Shown piece after piece: positions 30,794-40,048 of a stretch of DNA of 64,000 nucleotides. The notes under the pieces were generated by a model, which was given only the letters and a program-made list of their open reading frames with translations, was not told the origin of the DNA and made no database searches. Position 1 is the first letter of the stretch. Each line of letters opens with the position of its first letter. The position numbers and the translations under genes were made by a program. The stretch is from the NCBI RefSeq assembly GCF_019668465.1, contig NZ_AP024828.1, forward strand, positions 930,001 to 994,000, read 5' to 3'. The DNA is from Mycobacterium senriense (GTDB lineage: Bacteria; Actinomycetota; Actinomycetes; Mycobacteriales; Mycobacteriaceae).

Positions 30794-32226
30794 TCCTCGG
30801 TGACCATGCTGCGAGTGCGCTCGAAGAATTGCCGGCCGCTATAGGGCAATTGGGTGACGACCTTCCCGCTGGGATGTCGAAAGTAGTTGGTACAGGCCAG
30901 CCAGACCTTGCCCGCCATCGCGGCCTGGATCTCGTCGTTGTAGCGGCGCTGCGCCGCGGCCGTCACCTCGACGGTGTGCGCTCCGCGGCCGTCCATCACG
31001 TCGAGGATGTGCCGGATGAAGGTCGTCTGGGCCTCGTGGATATAGATGATCGAGTTGACGCCGTTGGTGTTGGGGCCATACAGCACAAAGAAATTCGGAT
31101 ACCCGGCGACTAGCGTGCCCAGGTAGGCCTCCGCACCGTCACTCCAATCATCGCAAAGGTGACGGCCGTCGGCTCCGTACACGTCGATGCTGGCCAGATA
31201 GTCGGCGGCGGTGAACCCGGTGCCGTAGATGATGGTGTCGACGCGGTGTTCGACGCCATCAACGGTATGCACTCCGCGTTCGGTCAGTTCGGCGATGGGG
31301 GTCGTTTCCAGGCTGACGTTGGGCAGTGCGAACGTTGGGTACCACTCGCGCGACATCAGCGGCCGCTTGCATCCGGCGGGATAGTTCGGTGTCAGCTTCG
31401 CCCGCAACTCGGGGTCGGACACCTTGCGGACCAGGTAACTGCGGGCAAGCTCGGTCGCTTCGAGGGTCTGTGGGTGGTCGACGTCGAAGCTGGCCGACTC
31501 GTAGGCATCAAAGGCCTCGTCGCGCAGCTTCTGTGCGGTAGCCGGTTCACGTTCGAACAGCTCGTGCTGATGGGCGGTGAACGGGAAGTCGAATCGCGGC
31601 GCGATCCATATCGGGGTCCGCTGAAACACGGTCAGGTGGGCAGTCTTTCGCGCTATCGCGGGCACGTATTGGATCGCGCTGGCGCCGGTGCCGATGGAAG
31701 CGACGCGTTCTCCGTCGGTCGGCTTGCTGTGGTCCCAGCGCGAGGAATGAAATCGGCGCCCGCGAAACCGCTTGGCCCCCAAGAGGTCCGGGATGTACGG
31801 CACATCGAGCATACCGACCGCGCTGACCACCACATCGAAGTCGTGCTGTCGGCCGTCGTCACCGGTCAGCGTCCAGCGGCGCTGCGAGTCCGACCAGCGC
31901 GCGGTGGTGATCGCGGTGTTGGCCCGCAGGTGCCCGGCCAGCTTGTGCTCGGCCGCCACCCTCTCGAGATAGGCAAGGATCTCGGGCTGGTTGGCATAGG
32001 TCTTGCTCCACCGAGGGTTGGGCGCAAAGGAATACGAGTACAAGTGGGACGGGACGTCGCAGGCCGCGCCTGGAAACGTGTTGTGGCGCCATGTCCCGCC
32101 GAATCCGTCGGCTCGGTCGAAGATCGTGAAGTCGTAGCCCGCGTCGGCGAGCTGTATCCCCATCGCGATGCCGCCGGCGCCGGCGCCGATGATCCCCACC
32201 GAGGGCTTCGGGACCGCTATCCCCAT
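30775..32226 (-). CDS. Baeyer-Villiger-type flavin monooxygenase
   Basis: This is a 483-residue FAD- and NADPH-dependent monooxygenase. The FAD loop GIIGAGAGGIAMG is at residues about 11-23 and the Baeyer-Villiger fingerprint FRGRRFHSSRWDH (FxGxxxHxxxW) at about 155-167. The NADPH loop SIGTGASA follows, and YGTGFTAADY marks the C-terminal FAD contact. It inserts an oxygen atom next to a ketone, or oxidises a related carbonyl. Its ATG overlaps the end of the VOC gene by ten bases, so the two are made from one mRNA. No H37Rv gene is recalled here. Confidence 0.9.
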   Translation of the reverse strand: MGIAVPKPSVGIIGAGAGGIAMGIQLADAGYDFTIFDRADGFGGTWRHNTFPGAACDVPSHLYSYSFAPNPRWSKTYANQPEILAYLERVAAEHKLAGHLRANTAITTARWSDSQRRWTLTGDDGRQHDFDVVVSAVGMLDVPYIPDLLGAKRFRGRRFHSSRWDHSKPTDGERVASIGTGASAIQYVPAIARKTAHLTVFQRTPIWIAPRFDFPFTAHQHELFEREPATAQKLRDEAFDAYESASFDVDHPQTLEATELARSYLVRKVSDPELRAKLTPNYPAGCKRPLMSREWYPTFALPNVSLETTPIAELTERGVHTVDGVEHRVDTIIYGTGFTAADYLASIDVYGADGRHLCDDWSDGAEAYLGTLVAGYPNFFVLYGPNTNGVNSIIYIHEAQTTFIRHILDVMDGRGAHTVEVTAAAQRRYNDEIQAAMAGKVWLACTNYFRHPSGKVVTQLPYSGRQFFERTRSMVTEDYLLRP

Positions 32227-32696
32227 TGCGCAAAGTACGGTCGCCCGGGCCGGCTCTTTTCCACCAGAATGAACACCACGCCCCATGGATCGACGAACCA
32301 GGTGGTGCGGACCCGCGCCACGTCCGCGATTCCGCTGACCAGGAAGCGCACTCCCTTGGACTCCAGTTCCGCCCGGGTGACGTCGAGGTCCGCACAGAGC
32401 AGACCGACGTGCGAGAGCCCGGGGTCGGTCAGCGTCCGGCCGTCACCGAAAGGCCCGCTTTCTACTCCGAGGTACTCGATCACCTCGAGCACCCTGTCAC
32501 CGTCGTCTTCGAATCCGAGGATCGCCGCTTTCATGCTGGGATCGGACACCAACTCACCCATGTCATCGCGAATGTCGTTACCAGCCATGACATATGGCGG
32601 CGAGAGCACACGCATTCCCAACACATCGCGGTAGAACGCCACCGCGGCCTCGCAATCCGGAACGCACACCCCAGTGTGAGCCAAACCGGTGATCAC
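32217..32696 (-). CDS. VOC (glyoxalase/dioxygenase superfamily) protein
   Basis: This is a 159-residue vicinal-oxygen-chelate protein with two beta-alpha-beta-beta-beta modules. The first contains GLAHTGVCVPDCEAAVAFYRDVLG and the second GLSHVGLLCADLDVTRAELE, ending FVDPWGVVFILVE. The possible metal ligands are the histidines in AHTG and SHVG and the glutamate in the final strand. AAGGTGAGAAC upstream supports the GTG start. Coupling with the monooxygenase suggests a two-step oxidation or isomerisation of one ring or keto compound. Confidence 0.87.
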   Translation of the reverse strand: MITGLAHTGVCVPDCEAAVAFYRDVLGMRVLSPPYVMAGNDIRDDMGELVSDPSMKAAILGFEDDGDRVLEVIEYLGVESGPFGDGRTLTDPGLSHVGLLCADLDVTRAELESKGVRFLVSGIADVARVRTTWFVDPWGVVFILVEKSRPGRPYFAQWG

Positions 32697-32774
32697 GTTC
32701 TCACCTTACGTCGGCCCGGCCCGGCCCACCCGCCTATCCGGCAGCACCAGATCCCGATGAGTAAGTTTTGGGCC

Positions 32775-33713
32775 ATGGCTTCCAACGACACAGAGAACCG
32801 CAATTGGTCGGAGGGTGACGTCCCGGATCAGAGCGGCCGCGTCGTCGTCGTCACCGGCGCCAACACCGGCATCGGCTATGAAACGGCCGCCGTGCTGGCC
32901 TACCGGGGCGCGCACGTCGTGCTCGCGGTGCGCAACCTGGAGAAGGGCAACGCGGCGCTGTCGCGCATCGTCGCGGCCAGCCCGCGTGCGGATGTCACGC
33001 TGCAGCAGCTGGATCTGACCTCGCTGGACGCGATCCGCTCGGCCGCCGACGCGTTGCGCGCGGCCTACCCGCGCATCGACCTGCTGATCAACAACGCCGG
33101 GGTGATGTGGACGCCCAAGCAGGTCACCAAGGATGGGTTCGAATTGCAGTTCGGCACCAACCATCTCGGCCATTTCGCGCTGACCGGGCTGTTGCTCGAC
33201 AACCTGCTGGCGGTGCGGGATTCGCGGGTGGTGACGGTCAGCAGCCTGGGCCACCGGCTGCGGGCCGCGATCCACTTCGACGACCTGCAGTGGGAATACG
33301 GGTACGACCGGATCGCCGCCTACGGGCAGTCCAAGTTGGCCAACCTGTTGTTCACCTACGAGCTGCAGCGCCGGCTGGCCGCCAAGGCCGACGCGAAGAC
33401 CATTGCCGTCGCGGCGCACCCGGGCGGCTCCAACACCGAGCTGGCCCGCAACCTGCCCGGCGTCTTCCGGCCGGTGAAGGCCGTGCTGGGCCCGGTGCTG
33501 TTCCAGAGCCCGGCCATGGGCGCGCTGCCCACCCTGCGGGCGGCCACCGATGCGGCCGTGCAGGGCGGGCAGTACTACGGCCCGGCCGGCTTCCTCGAGC
33601 AGCGTGGCCGCCCGAAGCTGGTCGAGTCCAGCGCGCAGTCCCACGACGAGGAATTGCAGCGCAGGCTCTGGGCCGTCTCCGAAGAACTCACCGGCGTCAG
33701 CTTCCCCGTCTGA
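32775..33713 (+). CDS. Short-chain dehydrogenase/reductase (Rv0439c type)
   Basis: This is a 312-residue SDR with VVTGANTGIGYETA at about 24-37, NNAGVMWTP near 105, VTVSSLGH, and catalytic YGQSK near 183. It sits just before moeA2, as Rv0439c does in H37Rv, so it is the probable orthologue, and the gene at 28222 is its extra paralogue. The ATG at 32775 is used; another in-frame ATG at 32757 would add MSKFWA. The moeA2 gene begins ten bases after its stop. Substrate unknown. Confidence 0.9.
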   Translation: MASNDTENRNWSEGDVPDQSGRVVVVTGANTGIGYETAAVLAYRGAHVVLAVRNLEKGNAALSRIVAASPRADVTLQQLDLTSLDAIRSAADALRAAYPRIDLLINNAGVMWTPKQVTKDGFELQFGTNHLGHFALTGLLLDNLLAVRDSRVVTVSSLGHRLRAAIHFDDLQWEYGYDRIAAYGQSKLANLLFTYELQRRLAAKADAKTIAVAAHPGGSNTELARNLPGVFRPVKAVLGPVLFQSPAMGALPTLRAATDAAVQGGQYYGPAGFLEQRGRPKLVESSAQSHDEELQRRLWAVSEELTGVSFPV

Positions 33714-33723
33714 CGCGCGGATA

Positions 33724-34938
33724 ATGGCTCCGATGCGTTCAGTCGCCGAACATCAGCGGGTCGTCACCGAGTTGATTCGCGCGCGCCCGCCGGTCGCGGT
33801 GCCGCTGACCGAGGCCCAGGGCCTGGTCCTGGCGGAGGACGTGGTGGCGCAGCTGGCTTTGCCGGTCTTCGACAACTCCGCGATGGATGGCTATGCGGTG
33901 CGCGCCGAGGACACGTCCGGCGCCACGCCCGAACAGCCGGTGGTGTTGCCCGTCGCCGAGGACATACCGGCCGGGCGCACCGACGAGCTGACGCTGCGGC
34001 CCGGGACGGCGCACCGCATCATGACGGGCGCGCCGCTCCCGGCCGGGGCGACCGCCGTCGTTCCGGTGGAGGACACCGACGGTGGTGTGGACGTGGTGGC
34101 GATCCGCGCGCCCCGCGATGCCGGCAGGCACATCCGCCGCGCCGGCGAGGACGTCTCCCCTGGGACCACCGTCCTGCGCCGGGGTCAGGTCGTGACACCG
34201 GCCGTGCTCGGGTTGGTGGCGGCGCTGGGCATCGCCGAGTTGCCGGTGATTCCGCGCCAGCGAGTGCTGGTGATCTCGACCGGGTCGGAGCTGGTGACGC
34301 CGGGCACGGCGCTGCTGCCGGGACAGATCTACGAGTCCAACTCGATCATGCTGGCCGGGGCCGTTCGGGATGCGGGCGCCGATCTGGTCGCCGTCGCGAC
34401 CGCGGAAGACGAAGTGTCCCAATTCAGTTCGATCATCGACCGATACGCGGGCGACGCCGACCTGATCATCACCAGCGGCGGCGTCAGCGCCGGCGCCTAC
34501 GAGGTGGTCAAGGACGCGTTCGGGCGCGAGGGCGACCAGGGTGTGGAGTTCGTCAAGGTCGCCATGCAACCGGGCATGCCACAGGGCGTGGGACGGGTGG
34601 CGGGCGCGACGATCGTCACGCTGCCCGGCAACCCGGTCAGCGCGCTGGTGTCCTTCGAGGTGTTCATCCGGCCCGCGCTGCGCAGGGCGATGGGCCTGCC
34701 GGACCCGGACCGCCCGCACCGCACCGCGGTGCTCGCCGAATCGCTGACGTCGCCGCGCGGCAAGCGGCAATTCCGGCGTGCGGTGCTCAACGACGACGCC
34801 AGCACGGTTACCAGTTACGGGCCGCCGGCGTCGCATCACCTGCGCTGGCTGGCGTCGGCGAACGGGCTGCTGGACATCCCCGAGGACGTCGTCGAGGTGC
34901 CCGAGGGGGCCCACCTGCAGGTGTGGGATCTGCGCTAG
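33724..34938 (+). CDS. moeA2: Molybdopterin molybdenumtransferase
   Basis: This is a 404-residue MoeA that inserts molybdate into adenylylated molybdopterin, the last step of molybdenum-cofactor formation. FDNSAMDGYAVRAED (about residues 47-61) is the family signature. VLVISTGSEL starts the MogA-like domain III, with ITSGGVSAG and the C-terminal LPGNPVSALVSFE. The ATG at 33724 or the one three codons later may be used; neither has a strong ribosome-binding site. Its stop codon overlaps the stop of the convergent transporter gene through a shared CTAG. Confidence 0.95.
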   Translation: MAPMRSVAEHQRVVTELIRARPPVAVPLTEAQGLVLAEDVVAQLALPVFDNSAMDGYAVRAEDTSGATPEQPVVLPVAEDIPAGRTDELTLRPGTAHRIMTGAPLPAGATAVVPVEDTDGGVDVVAIRAPRDAGRHIRRAGEDVSPGTTVLRRGQVVTPAVLGLVAALGIAELPVIPRQRVLVISTGSELVTPGTALLPGQIYESNSIMLAGAVRDAGADLVAVATAEDEVSQFSSIIDRYAGDADLIITSGGVSAGAYEVVKDAFGREGDQGVEFVKVAMQPGMPQGVGRVAGATIVTLPGNPVSALVSFEVFIRPALRRAMGLPDPDRPHRTAVLAESLTSPRGKRQFRRAVLNDDASTVTSYGPPASHHLRWLASANGLLDIPEDVVEVPEGAHLQVWDLR

Positions 34939-36143
34939 CCCGCGGGCGTGGCCACGTCCCGGTGGAAGTCGTCGGCCCTGTCAAAGGCCGGCGAGCAGCG
35001 GATCGCGATGCCGACGATCGCCATCATCACCGGAACGGTGACCAACGCCGCCGACAGCCCCACCCGGCCGGACAGGTGGCCGATCAGCGGCGGCCCCAAC
35101 AGATAGCCCAGCCAACCGGTCGCGGCCACGATGGCGATCGCCGACCCGGCGCCGCTGGCGCCGTAGGCCGCGCTGAAGGCGGTGGGCACCAGCAGCGCCA
35201 CACCGATGCCCAGCGCGGCGAACCCAAGCACGCTGACCCAGACGCTGGCGGCCACCAGCGTGACACTCATGCCCGCGACGGCCACCAACGCCAGCGCCGG
35301 CAGCAGCCGGCGGCTGGACACCCGGGCGTGCAGCAGGGGCGCGCCGAACCGGGTGATCACCATCGCACCCGTGTAGGCGGCGTAGCTCAGCGCGGCGACG
35401 CTCGGGCCGGCGCCGATCACGTTGCGCAGGTAGTTTGCCGACCAATCGGTGGCGGCGCCCTCGCAGAGAAAAGACGCGAACGACACGGCCGCCAGGATCG
35501 CCACCGCCGGCGTCATCCAGGCCCGCCTGCCCCGGTCCGGTTCCGGCGACGCGGCACCGGAATCGGCCGCGTCGGGCATCAGGTGGCGGGTCAACGGTGC
35601 CACCACGATCAGGACGACCAGCCCCAGCACAGTCAGCTGGCCGGTCAGGCCGACACCCGCGCCGACGCACGCCGCTCCGATCAGGGCGCCCACCAAAGTC
35701 CCGACGCTCCACATGCCGTGGAACCGCGCCATGATCGGAGCCCTGGCGAGCCGCTCCACCGTGCCGGCCTGGGTGTTCATCGCGACGTCCAGCGCGCCCT
35801 GGAACAGCCCCCACAGCGCCAGCGCACCGAACAGCGCGGCCGCGGATCTGGACAGGCCCACCGCCGCTCCGGCCGCGACGTAGCCGGCCACCGTGACCGG
35901 GATCAGCCGGTGGCTGCCCCAGCGGGGCAGCGCCCAGTGGCTGAGCAGCGTGGCCACCACCGAGCCCAGCGGCGCGCCGAACAGCGCCGTGCCGAGCGCC
36001 GCGTCGGAAAGGCCGAGCTCGGCTTTGACGTGTGGAATGTGGGCGGCCCAGGACGAGAACACCAGACCGTGCGCGATGAAGACGGCGGTGACCGTGGCTT
36101 TCGCCCGGCGCAACTGCGTTGCCCGCCGATCGTTCGATTGCAT
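34935..36143 (-). CDS. Major facilitator superfamily transporter (YbjJ-like)
   Basis: This is a 402-residue inner-membrane protein with about 12 helices. FGAPLGSVVATLLSHWALPRWGSHR is a degenerate MFS loop-2/3 motif, GALDVAMNTQAGTVER lies in the middle of the first half and a hydrophilic loop at about 185-205 separates the halves. The sequence resembles the YbjJ group of unknown substrate. ATG at 36143 (MQSNDRRATQLRR) is chosen; the longer frame would overlap the divergent psd start. H37Rv, as recalled, has moeA2 and psd adjacent, so this gene is an insertion. Confidence 0.85.
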   Translation of the reverse strand: MQSNDRRATQLRRAKATVTAVFIAHGLVFSSWAAHIPHVKAELGLSDAALGTALFGAPLGSVVATLLSHWALPRWGSHRLIPVTVAGYVAAGAAVGLSRSAAALFGALALWGLFQGALDVAMNTQAGTVERLARAPIMARFHGMWSVGTLVGALIGAACVGAGVGLTGQLTVLGLVVLIVVAPLTRHLMPDAADSGAASPEPDRGRRAWMTPAVAILAAVSFASFLCEGAATDWSANYLRNVIGAGPSVAALSYAAYTGAMVITRFGAPLLHARVSSRRLLPALALVAVAGMSVTLVAASVWVSVLGFAALGIGVALLVPTAFSAAYGASGAGSAIAIVAATGWLGYLLGPPLIGHLSGRVGLSAALVTVPVMMAIVGIAIRCSPAFDRADDFHRDVATPAG

Positions 36144-36208
36144 GTCGACGGAGAGCGTTCCCTCTGCGGCCGTCCACGAATCAGCGGCACGCTCCGTAAG
36201 ATGGCCGC

Positions 36209-36931
36209 GTGGCACGACGCCCCCGCACTATCGGCCCCTCTGCTCAGGACCCCGGCTTCAGCCCGCAACACGCGCTGGAGTTGGTGCGCTCCGCGGTCCC
36301 ACCGGTGCATCCGGCCGGGCGACCGTTCATCGGCGCCGGCCTGGCCCTGGCGCTGGTCGGCCGCAGGCATCGATGGGTGCGACGGGCGGGTCTGCTGGCC
36401 GCCGGGGCCTGCGCGGGGTTCTTCCGTCACCCGCCGCGGGTGCCACCCACCCGGCCCGGCGCGATCGTCGCACCCGCCGACGGCGAGATCTGCGTGATCG
36501 ACTTCGCCGCTCCGCCCGCCGAACTGAGCATGGGCGACGCGCCGCTGCCGCGGGTCAGCATCTTCCTGTCGCTGCTGGACGCGCACGTGCAGCGCGCGCC
36601 GGTCAGCGGCGAGGTGATCGCCGTGCAGCACCGGCCGGGCCGATTCGGCTCGGCCGACCTGGCCGCGGCGAGCACCGAGAACGAACGCACCAGCCTGCAC
36701 CTGCGCACCGCCGCCGGCGCGGACGTCGTCGCGGTGCAGATCGCCGGATTGCTGGCCCGGCGCATCATCTGCGACGCGCACGTCGGGGACAAGCTGGCGA
36801 TCGGTGAGACCTACGGCCTGATCCGGTTCGGCTCCAGGCTGGACACCTACCTGCCGGCCGGCTCCGAACCGCTGGTCAAGGTCGGCCAGCGCGCAATCGC
36901 CGGTGAGACCGTGCTGGCCGAGCTGCCATGA
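36209..36931 (+). CDS. psd: Phosphatidylserine decarboxylase
   Basis: This is a 240-residue pyruvoyl enzyme converting phosphatidylserine to phosphatidylethanolamine. [13 protein letters not shown] and the histidine motif [14 protein letters not shown] are conserved. The self-cleavage site is Gly-Ser in [10 protein letters not shown] near residue 211, and the Ser becomes the pyruvoyl group of the alpha chain. A hydrophobic N-terminal segment (about 37-66) holds it at the membrane. It starts with GTG and overlaps pssA by four bases (ATGA), forming the PE-synthesis operon. Confidence 0.95.
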   Translation: MARRPRTIGPSAQDPGFSPQHALELVRSAVPPVHPAGRPFIGAGLALALVGRRHRWVRRAGLLAAGACAGFFRHPPRVPPTRPGAIVAPADGEICVIDFAAPPAELSMGDAPLPRVSIFLSLLDAHVQRAPVSGEVIAVQHRPGRFGSADLAAASTENERTSLHLRTAAGADVVAVQIAGLLARRIICDAHVGDKLAIGETYGLIRFGSRLDTYLPAGSEPLVKVGQRAIAGETVLAELP

Positions 36932-37791
36932 TCAGCAAGCCGCGCGGGCGGCCGGCGGTCAACCTGCAGATCCTGCCGAGCGCGATGACGGTGCTCTCGG
37001 TGTGCGCGGGACTGACCTCGATCCGGTTCGCCCTCGAACATCAGCCCAAGGCCGCGATGGCGCTGATCGCCGCGGCCGCCATCCTGGACGGACTCGACGG
37101 GCGGGTGGCACGCATCCTGGACGCCCAGTCGCGGATGGGCGAAGAGATCGACTCGCTGGCCGACGCGGTGAACTTCGGCGTGACCCCGGCGATCGTGCTC
37201 TACGTGACGCTGCTGACCACATCGCCGGCCGGCTGGGTGGTGATCCTGCTCTACGCGGTCTGCGTGGTGCTGCGGCTCGCGAGATTCAACGCCCTGCAGG
37301 ACGACGGCGGCCAGCCGTCCTACGCGCACGAGTTCTTTGTCGGCATGCCCGCGCCGGCCGGCGCGATCTCGATGATCGGTCTGATCGGACTCAAGCTTCA
37401 GTTCGGTGACGGCTGGTGGACATCGCCGCTGTTCCTGTGCATCTGGATCACCGGGACATCGATCCTGATGGTCAGCAAGATCCCGATGCGCAAGATGCAC
37501 GCGCTCGCGGTGCCGCCGAGTTGGGCCGCGCCGCTACTGGCGGTCCTGGCGATCTGCGCGGCCGCGGCGGTGCTGGCGCCCTATGTCTTGATCTGGGTGA
37601 TCATCGTCGCCTACCTGTGCCACGTGCCGTTCGCCATCCGCAACTCGCGCTGGCTGGCCGCGCACCCGGAGGCGTGGGACGACGAACCCAAGCAACGCCG
37701 CGCCGCCCGGCGGGCGATCCGCCGGGCACAGCCCAACCGCCGGTCGGTGGCGCGGCTGGGCCTGCGCAAGCCGGGCAGGCGCTTGCCGTGA
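36928..37791 (+). CDS. pssA: CDP-diacylglycerol-serine O-phosphatidyltransferase
   Basis: This is a 287-residue integral membrane enzyme that makes phosphatidylserine from CDP-diacylglycerol and serine, supplying the adjacent decarboxylase. The CDP-alcohol phosphotransferase motif DG-x2-AR-x8-G-x3-D-x3-D is fully present starting at [12 protein letters not shown] (about residue 54). There are about eight hydrophobic helices and a strongly basic C-terminal tail ([17 protein letters not shown]). It overlaps psd before it and the AAA ATPase gene after it, by four bases each. Confidence 0.95.
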   Translation: MISKPRGRPAVNLQILPSAMTVLSVCAGLTSIRFALEHQPKAAMALIAAAAILDGLDGRVARILDAQSRMGEEIDSLADAVNFGVTPAIVLYVTLLTTSPAGWVVILLYAVCVVLRLARFNALQDDGGQPSYAHEFFVGMPAPAGAISMIGLIGLKLQFGDGWWTSPLFLCIWITGTSILMVSKIPMRKMHALAVPPSWAAPLLAVLAICAAAAVLAPYVLIWVIIVAYLCHVPFAIRNSRWLAAHPEAWDDEPKQRRAARRAIRRAQPNRRSVARLGLRKPGRRLP

Positions 37792-39983
37792 GTCGCTCCG
37801 GCGACGATGCACCCCGCGCCGGGTCGGCCCGTCAGCTCACGCTGACCGCCCGGCTGAACACCTCCGCTGTCGACTCCCGGCGCGGTGTCATTCGTCTGCA
37901 TCCAAATGCCATTGCGGCACTGGGCATTCGAGAATGGGACGCGGTGTCGCTGATCGGGTCGCGCACCACGGCGGCCGTCGCGGGCCTGGCCGGCCCGGAC
38001 ACGCCGGTCAGCACCGTGCTGCTCGACGACGTGACGCTGTCCAACGCGGGACTGCGTGAGGGCACCGCGGTGGTGGTCGGCACGGTCACCGTCTACGGCG
38101 CGCGGTCGGTGACGCTGTCCGGCTCGTCACTGGCGACCCAGTCGGTGCCGCCGGTCACGTTGCGACAAGCCTTGCTGGGCAAGGTGATTACCGTCGGTGA
38201 TGCCGTGTCGCTGCTGCCCCGCGACCTGGGCCCGGGCACCTCGACATCGGAGGCCACCCGCGCGCTGGCCACCGCGGTCGGCATCAGCTGGACCTCGGAG
38301 CTGCTGACAGTCACCGGCGTCGACCCCGAGGGACCGGTGAGCGTGCAGCCCAACTCGCTGGTCACCTGGGGCACCGCCGTGCCGTCAGGCGCCGGGGCCG
38401 CGGCACGGATTTCGGTCGAAGTCGCCAGGCCGGAGATGGTCGTCGAGGAATTGAAAGGCACTCAGCCGCAGGCGGCCAAGCTCGTCGAATGGCTCAAGCT
38501 CGCGCTCGACGAACCGCACCTGCTCAAGGCATTGGGCGCCGGCGCCAACCTCGGCGTGCTGGTGTCGGGCCCGCCCGGCGTGGGCAAGGTGACGCTGGTG
38601 CGCGCGGTGTGCGGCGACCGCAGGCTGGTCACGCTGGACGGCCCGGAGGTCGGCGCGCTGGGTGCCGAGGACCGGCTCAAGGCCGTGGCTTCGGCGGTGC
38701 AGACCGTCCGCGACGGTGGCGGCGTGCTGCTGATCACCGATGTCGACGCCCTGCTGCCGGCCACCGCCGAGCCGGTGGCATCGCTGATCCTGGGCGAACT
38801 GCGTACCGCGGTCGCCAGCCAGGGCGTCGCCCTGATCGCCACCTCCGCGCGACCCGACCAGCTCGACGCCCGGCTGCGGGCCCCCGACCTGTGCGACCGG
38901 GAGCTGGGTCTGCCGCTTCCCGACGCCGGCACCCGCAAAGGGCTGCTGGAGTCGCTGCTGCGCAACGTGCCCACCGGCGGTCTCGATCTCGAAGAGATCG
39001 CTTCGCGTACACCGGGTTTCGTCGTCGCCGACCTGGCCGCACTGGTGCGCGAGGCGGCGCTGCGGGCGGCGTCGCGGGCCAGCTCCGACGGCGGGCCGCC
39101 GAAACTGAAACAGGAGGACCTGGTCGGAGCGCTGACCGTCATCCGGCCACTGTCCCGCTCGGCCGGCGAGGAAGTCAGCGTCGGCAACATCACCCTCGAT
39201 GACGTCGGCGACATGGCCGAGGCCAGACAGGCGCTGACCGAGGCCGTGTTGTGGCCGTTGCAACATCCGGACACGTTCGCCCGGCTGGGTGTCGAGCCGC
39301 CGCGCGGGGTGCTGCTGTACGGGCCACCGGGCTGCGGCAAGACCTTCATCGTGCGGGCGCTGGCCAGCACCGGGCAGCTGTCCGTACACGCCGTCAAGGG
39401 CTCCGAACTGATGGACAAATGGGTCGGCAGCTCGGAAAAGGCTGTGCGCGAACTATTTCGGCGAGCACGGGATTCGGCGCCGTCGCTGGTCTTCCTCGAT
39501 GAGGTCGACGCGCTGGCGCCGCGGCGTGGGCAGAGCTTCGATTCGGGCGTGACCGATCGAGTGGTGGCCGCGCTGCTGACCGAGCTGGACGGTGTCGATC
39601 CGCTGCGCGATGTGGTCGTGCTGGGCGCCACCAACCGGCCGGATCTGATCGATCCCGCGCTGCTGCGTCCGGGCCGGCTGGAGCGACTGGTCTTCGTCGA
39701 GCCCCCGGACGCCGCGGCCCGCGGCGAAATCCTGCGCACGGCAGGCAAGTCCATCCCACTGAGCGCCGACGTCGATCTGGACGAGGTGGCGGCCGGGCTC
39801 GACGGCTACAGCGCCGCCGACTGCGTGGCGCTGCTGCGGGAGGCCGCGCTGACGGCCATGCGCCGATCCATCGACGCCACCGACGTGACGGCCGCCGACC
39901 TCGCGGCGGCATGCGACAACGTCCGCCCCTCTTTGGATCCCATGCAGATCGAGTCGCTACGGGCGTTCGCCAAGGCTCTCTAG
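37788..39983 (+). CDS. Cdc48/p97-like double AAA ATPase (Rv0435c type)
   Basis: This 731-residue protein has a Cdc48 N-terminal double-psi barrel (about 12-190) and two AAA modules. Module D1 has a Walker A of GPPGVGKVTLV at 261-271, with Val after the Lys, and TDVDAL instead of a DE Walker B, so ATP hydrolysis there is doubtful. Module D2 is intact: GPPGCGKT at 512-519, FLDEVDA with Asp571/Glu572, and the second region GATNRPDLIDPALLRPGR. It should unfold or extract proteins. The GTG overlaps pssA. Its C-terminus ends RAFAKAL, a sequence repeated at the end of the next gene. Confidence 0.92.
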   Translation: MSRSGDDAPRAGSARQLTLTARLNTSAVDSRRGVIRLHPNAIAALGIREWDAVSLIGSRTTAAVAGLAGPDTPVSTVLLDDVTLSNAGLREGTAVVVGTVTVYGARSVTLSGSSLATQSVPPVTLRQALLGKVITVGDAVSLLPRDLGPGTSTSEATRALATAVGISWTSELLTVTGVDPEGPVSVQPNSLVTWGTAVPSGAGAAARISVEVARPEMVVEELKGTQPQAAKLVEWLKLALDEPHLLKALGAGANLGVLVSGPPGVGKVTLVRAVCGDRRLVTLDGPEVGALGAEDRLKAVASAVQTVRDGGGVLLITDVDALLPATAEPVASLILGELRTAVASQGVALIATSARPDQLDARLRAPDLCDRELGLPLPDAGTRKGLLESLLRNVPTGGLDLEEIASRTPGFVVADLAALVREAALRAASRASSDGGPPKLKQEDLVGALTVIRPLSRSAGEEVSVGNITLDDVGDMAEARQALTEAVLWPLQHPDTFARLGVEPPRGVLLYGPPGCGKTFIVRALASTGQLSVHAVKGSELMDKWVGSSEKAVRELFRRARDSAPSLVFLDEVDALAPRRGQSFDSGVTDRVVAALLTELDGVDPLRDVVVLGATNRPDLIDPALLRPGRLERLVFVEPPDAAARGEILRTAGKSIPLSADVDLDEVAAGLDGYSAADCVALLREAALTAMRRSIDATDVTAADLAAACDNVRPSLDPMQIESLRAFAKAL

Positions 39984-39984
39984 C
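39959..39984 (+). repeat. 26-bp direct repeat, copy 1 (3' end of AAA ATPase gene)
   Basis: The last codons of the ATPase gene, from ACGGGCGTTCGCCAA to CTCTCTAGC, recur 1526 bp downstream with 24 of 26 bases identical. Both copies encode RAFAKAL followed by a TAG stop. Their placement on either side of the efflux gene looks like the target duplication left by site-specific or homologous insertion into a gene end. Confidence 0.7.
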
Positions 39985-40048
39985 GTGTAACCCCGTCACA
40001 TACATCTTCCCGAGAGGGTGCCAACTCAGGCCCTTCGAGGAGGAATCG

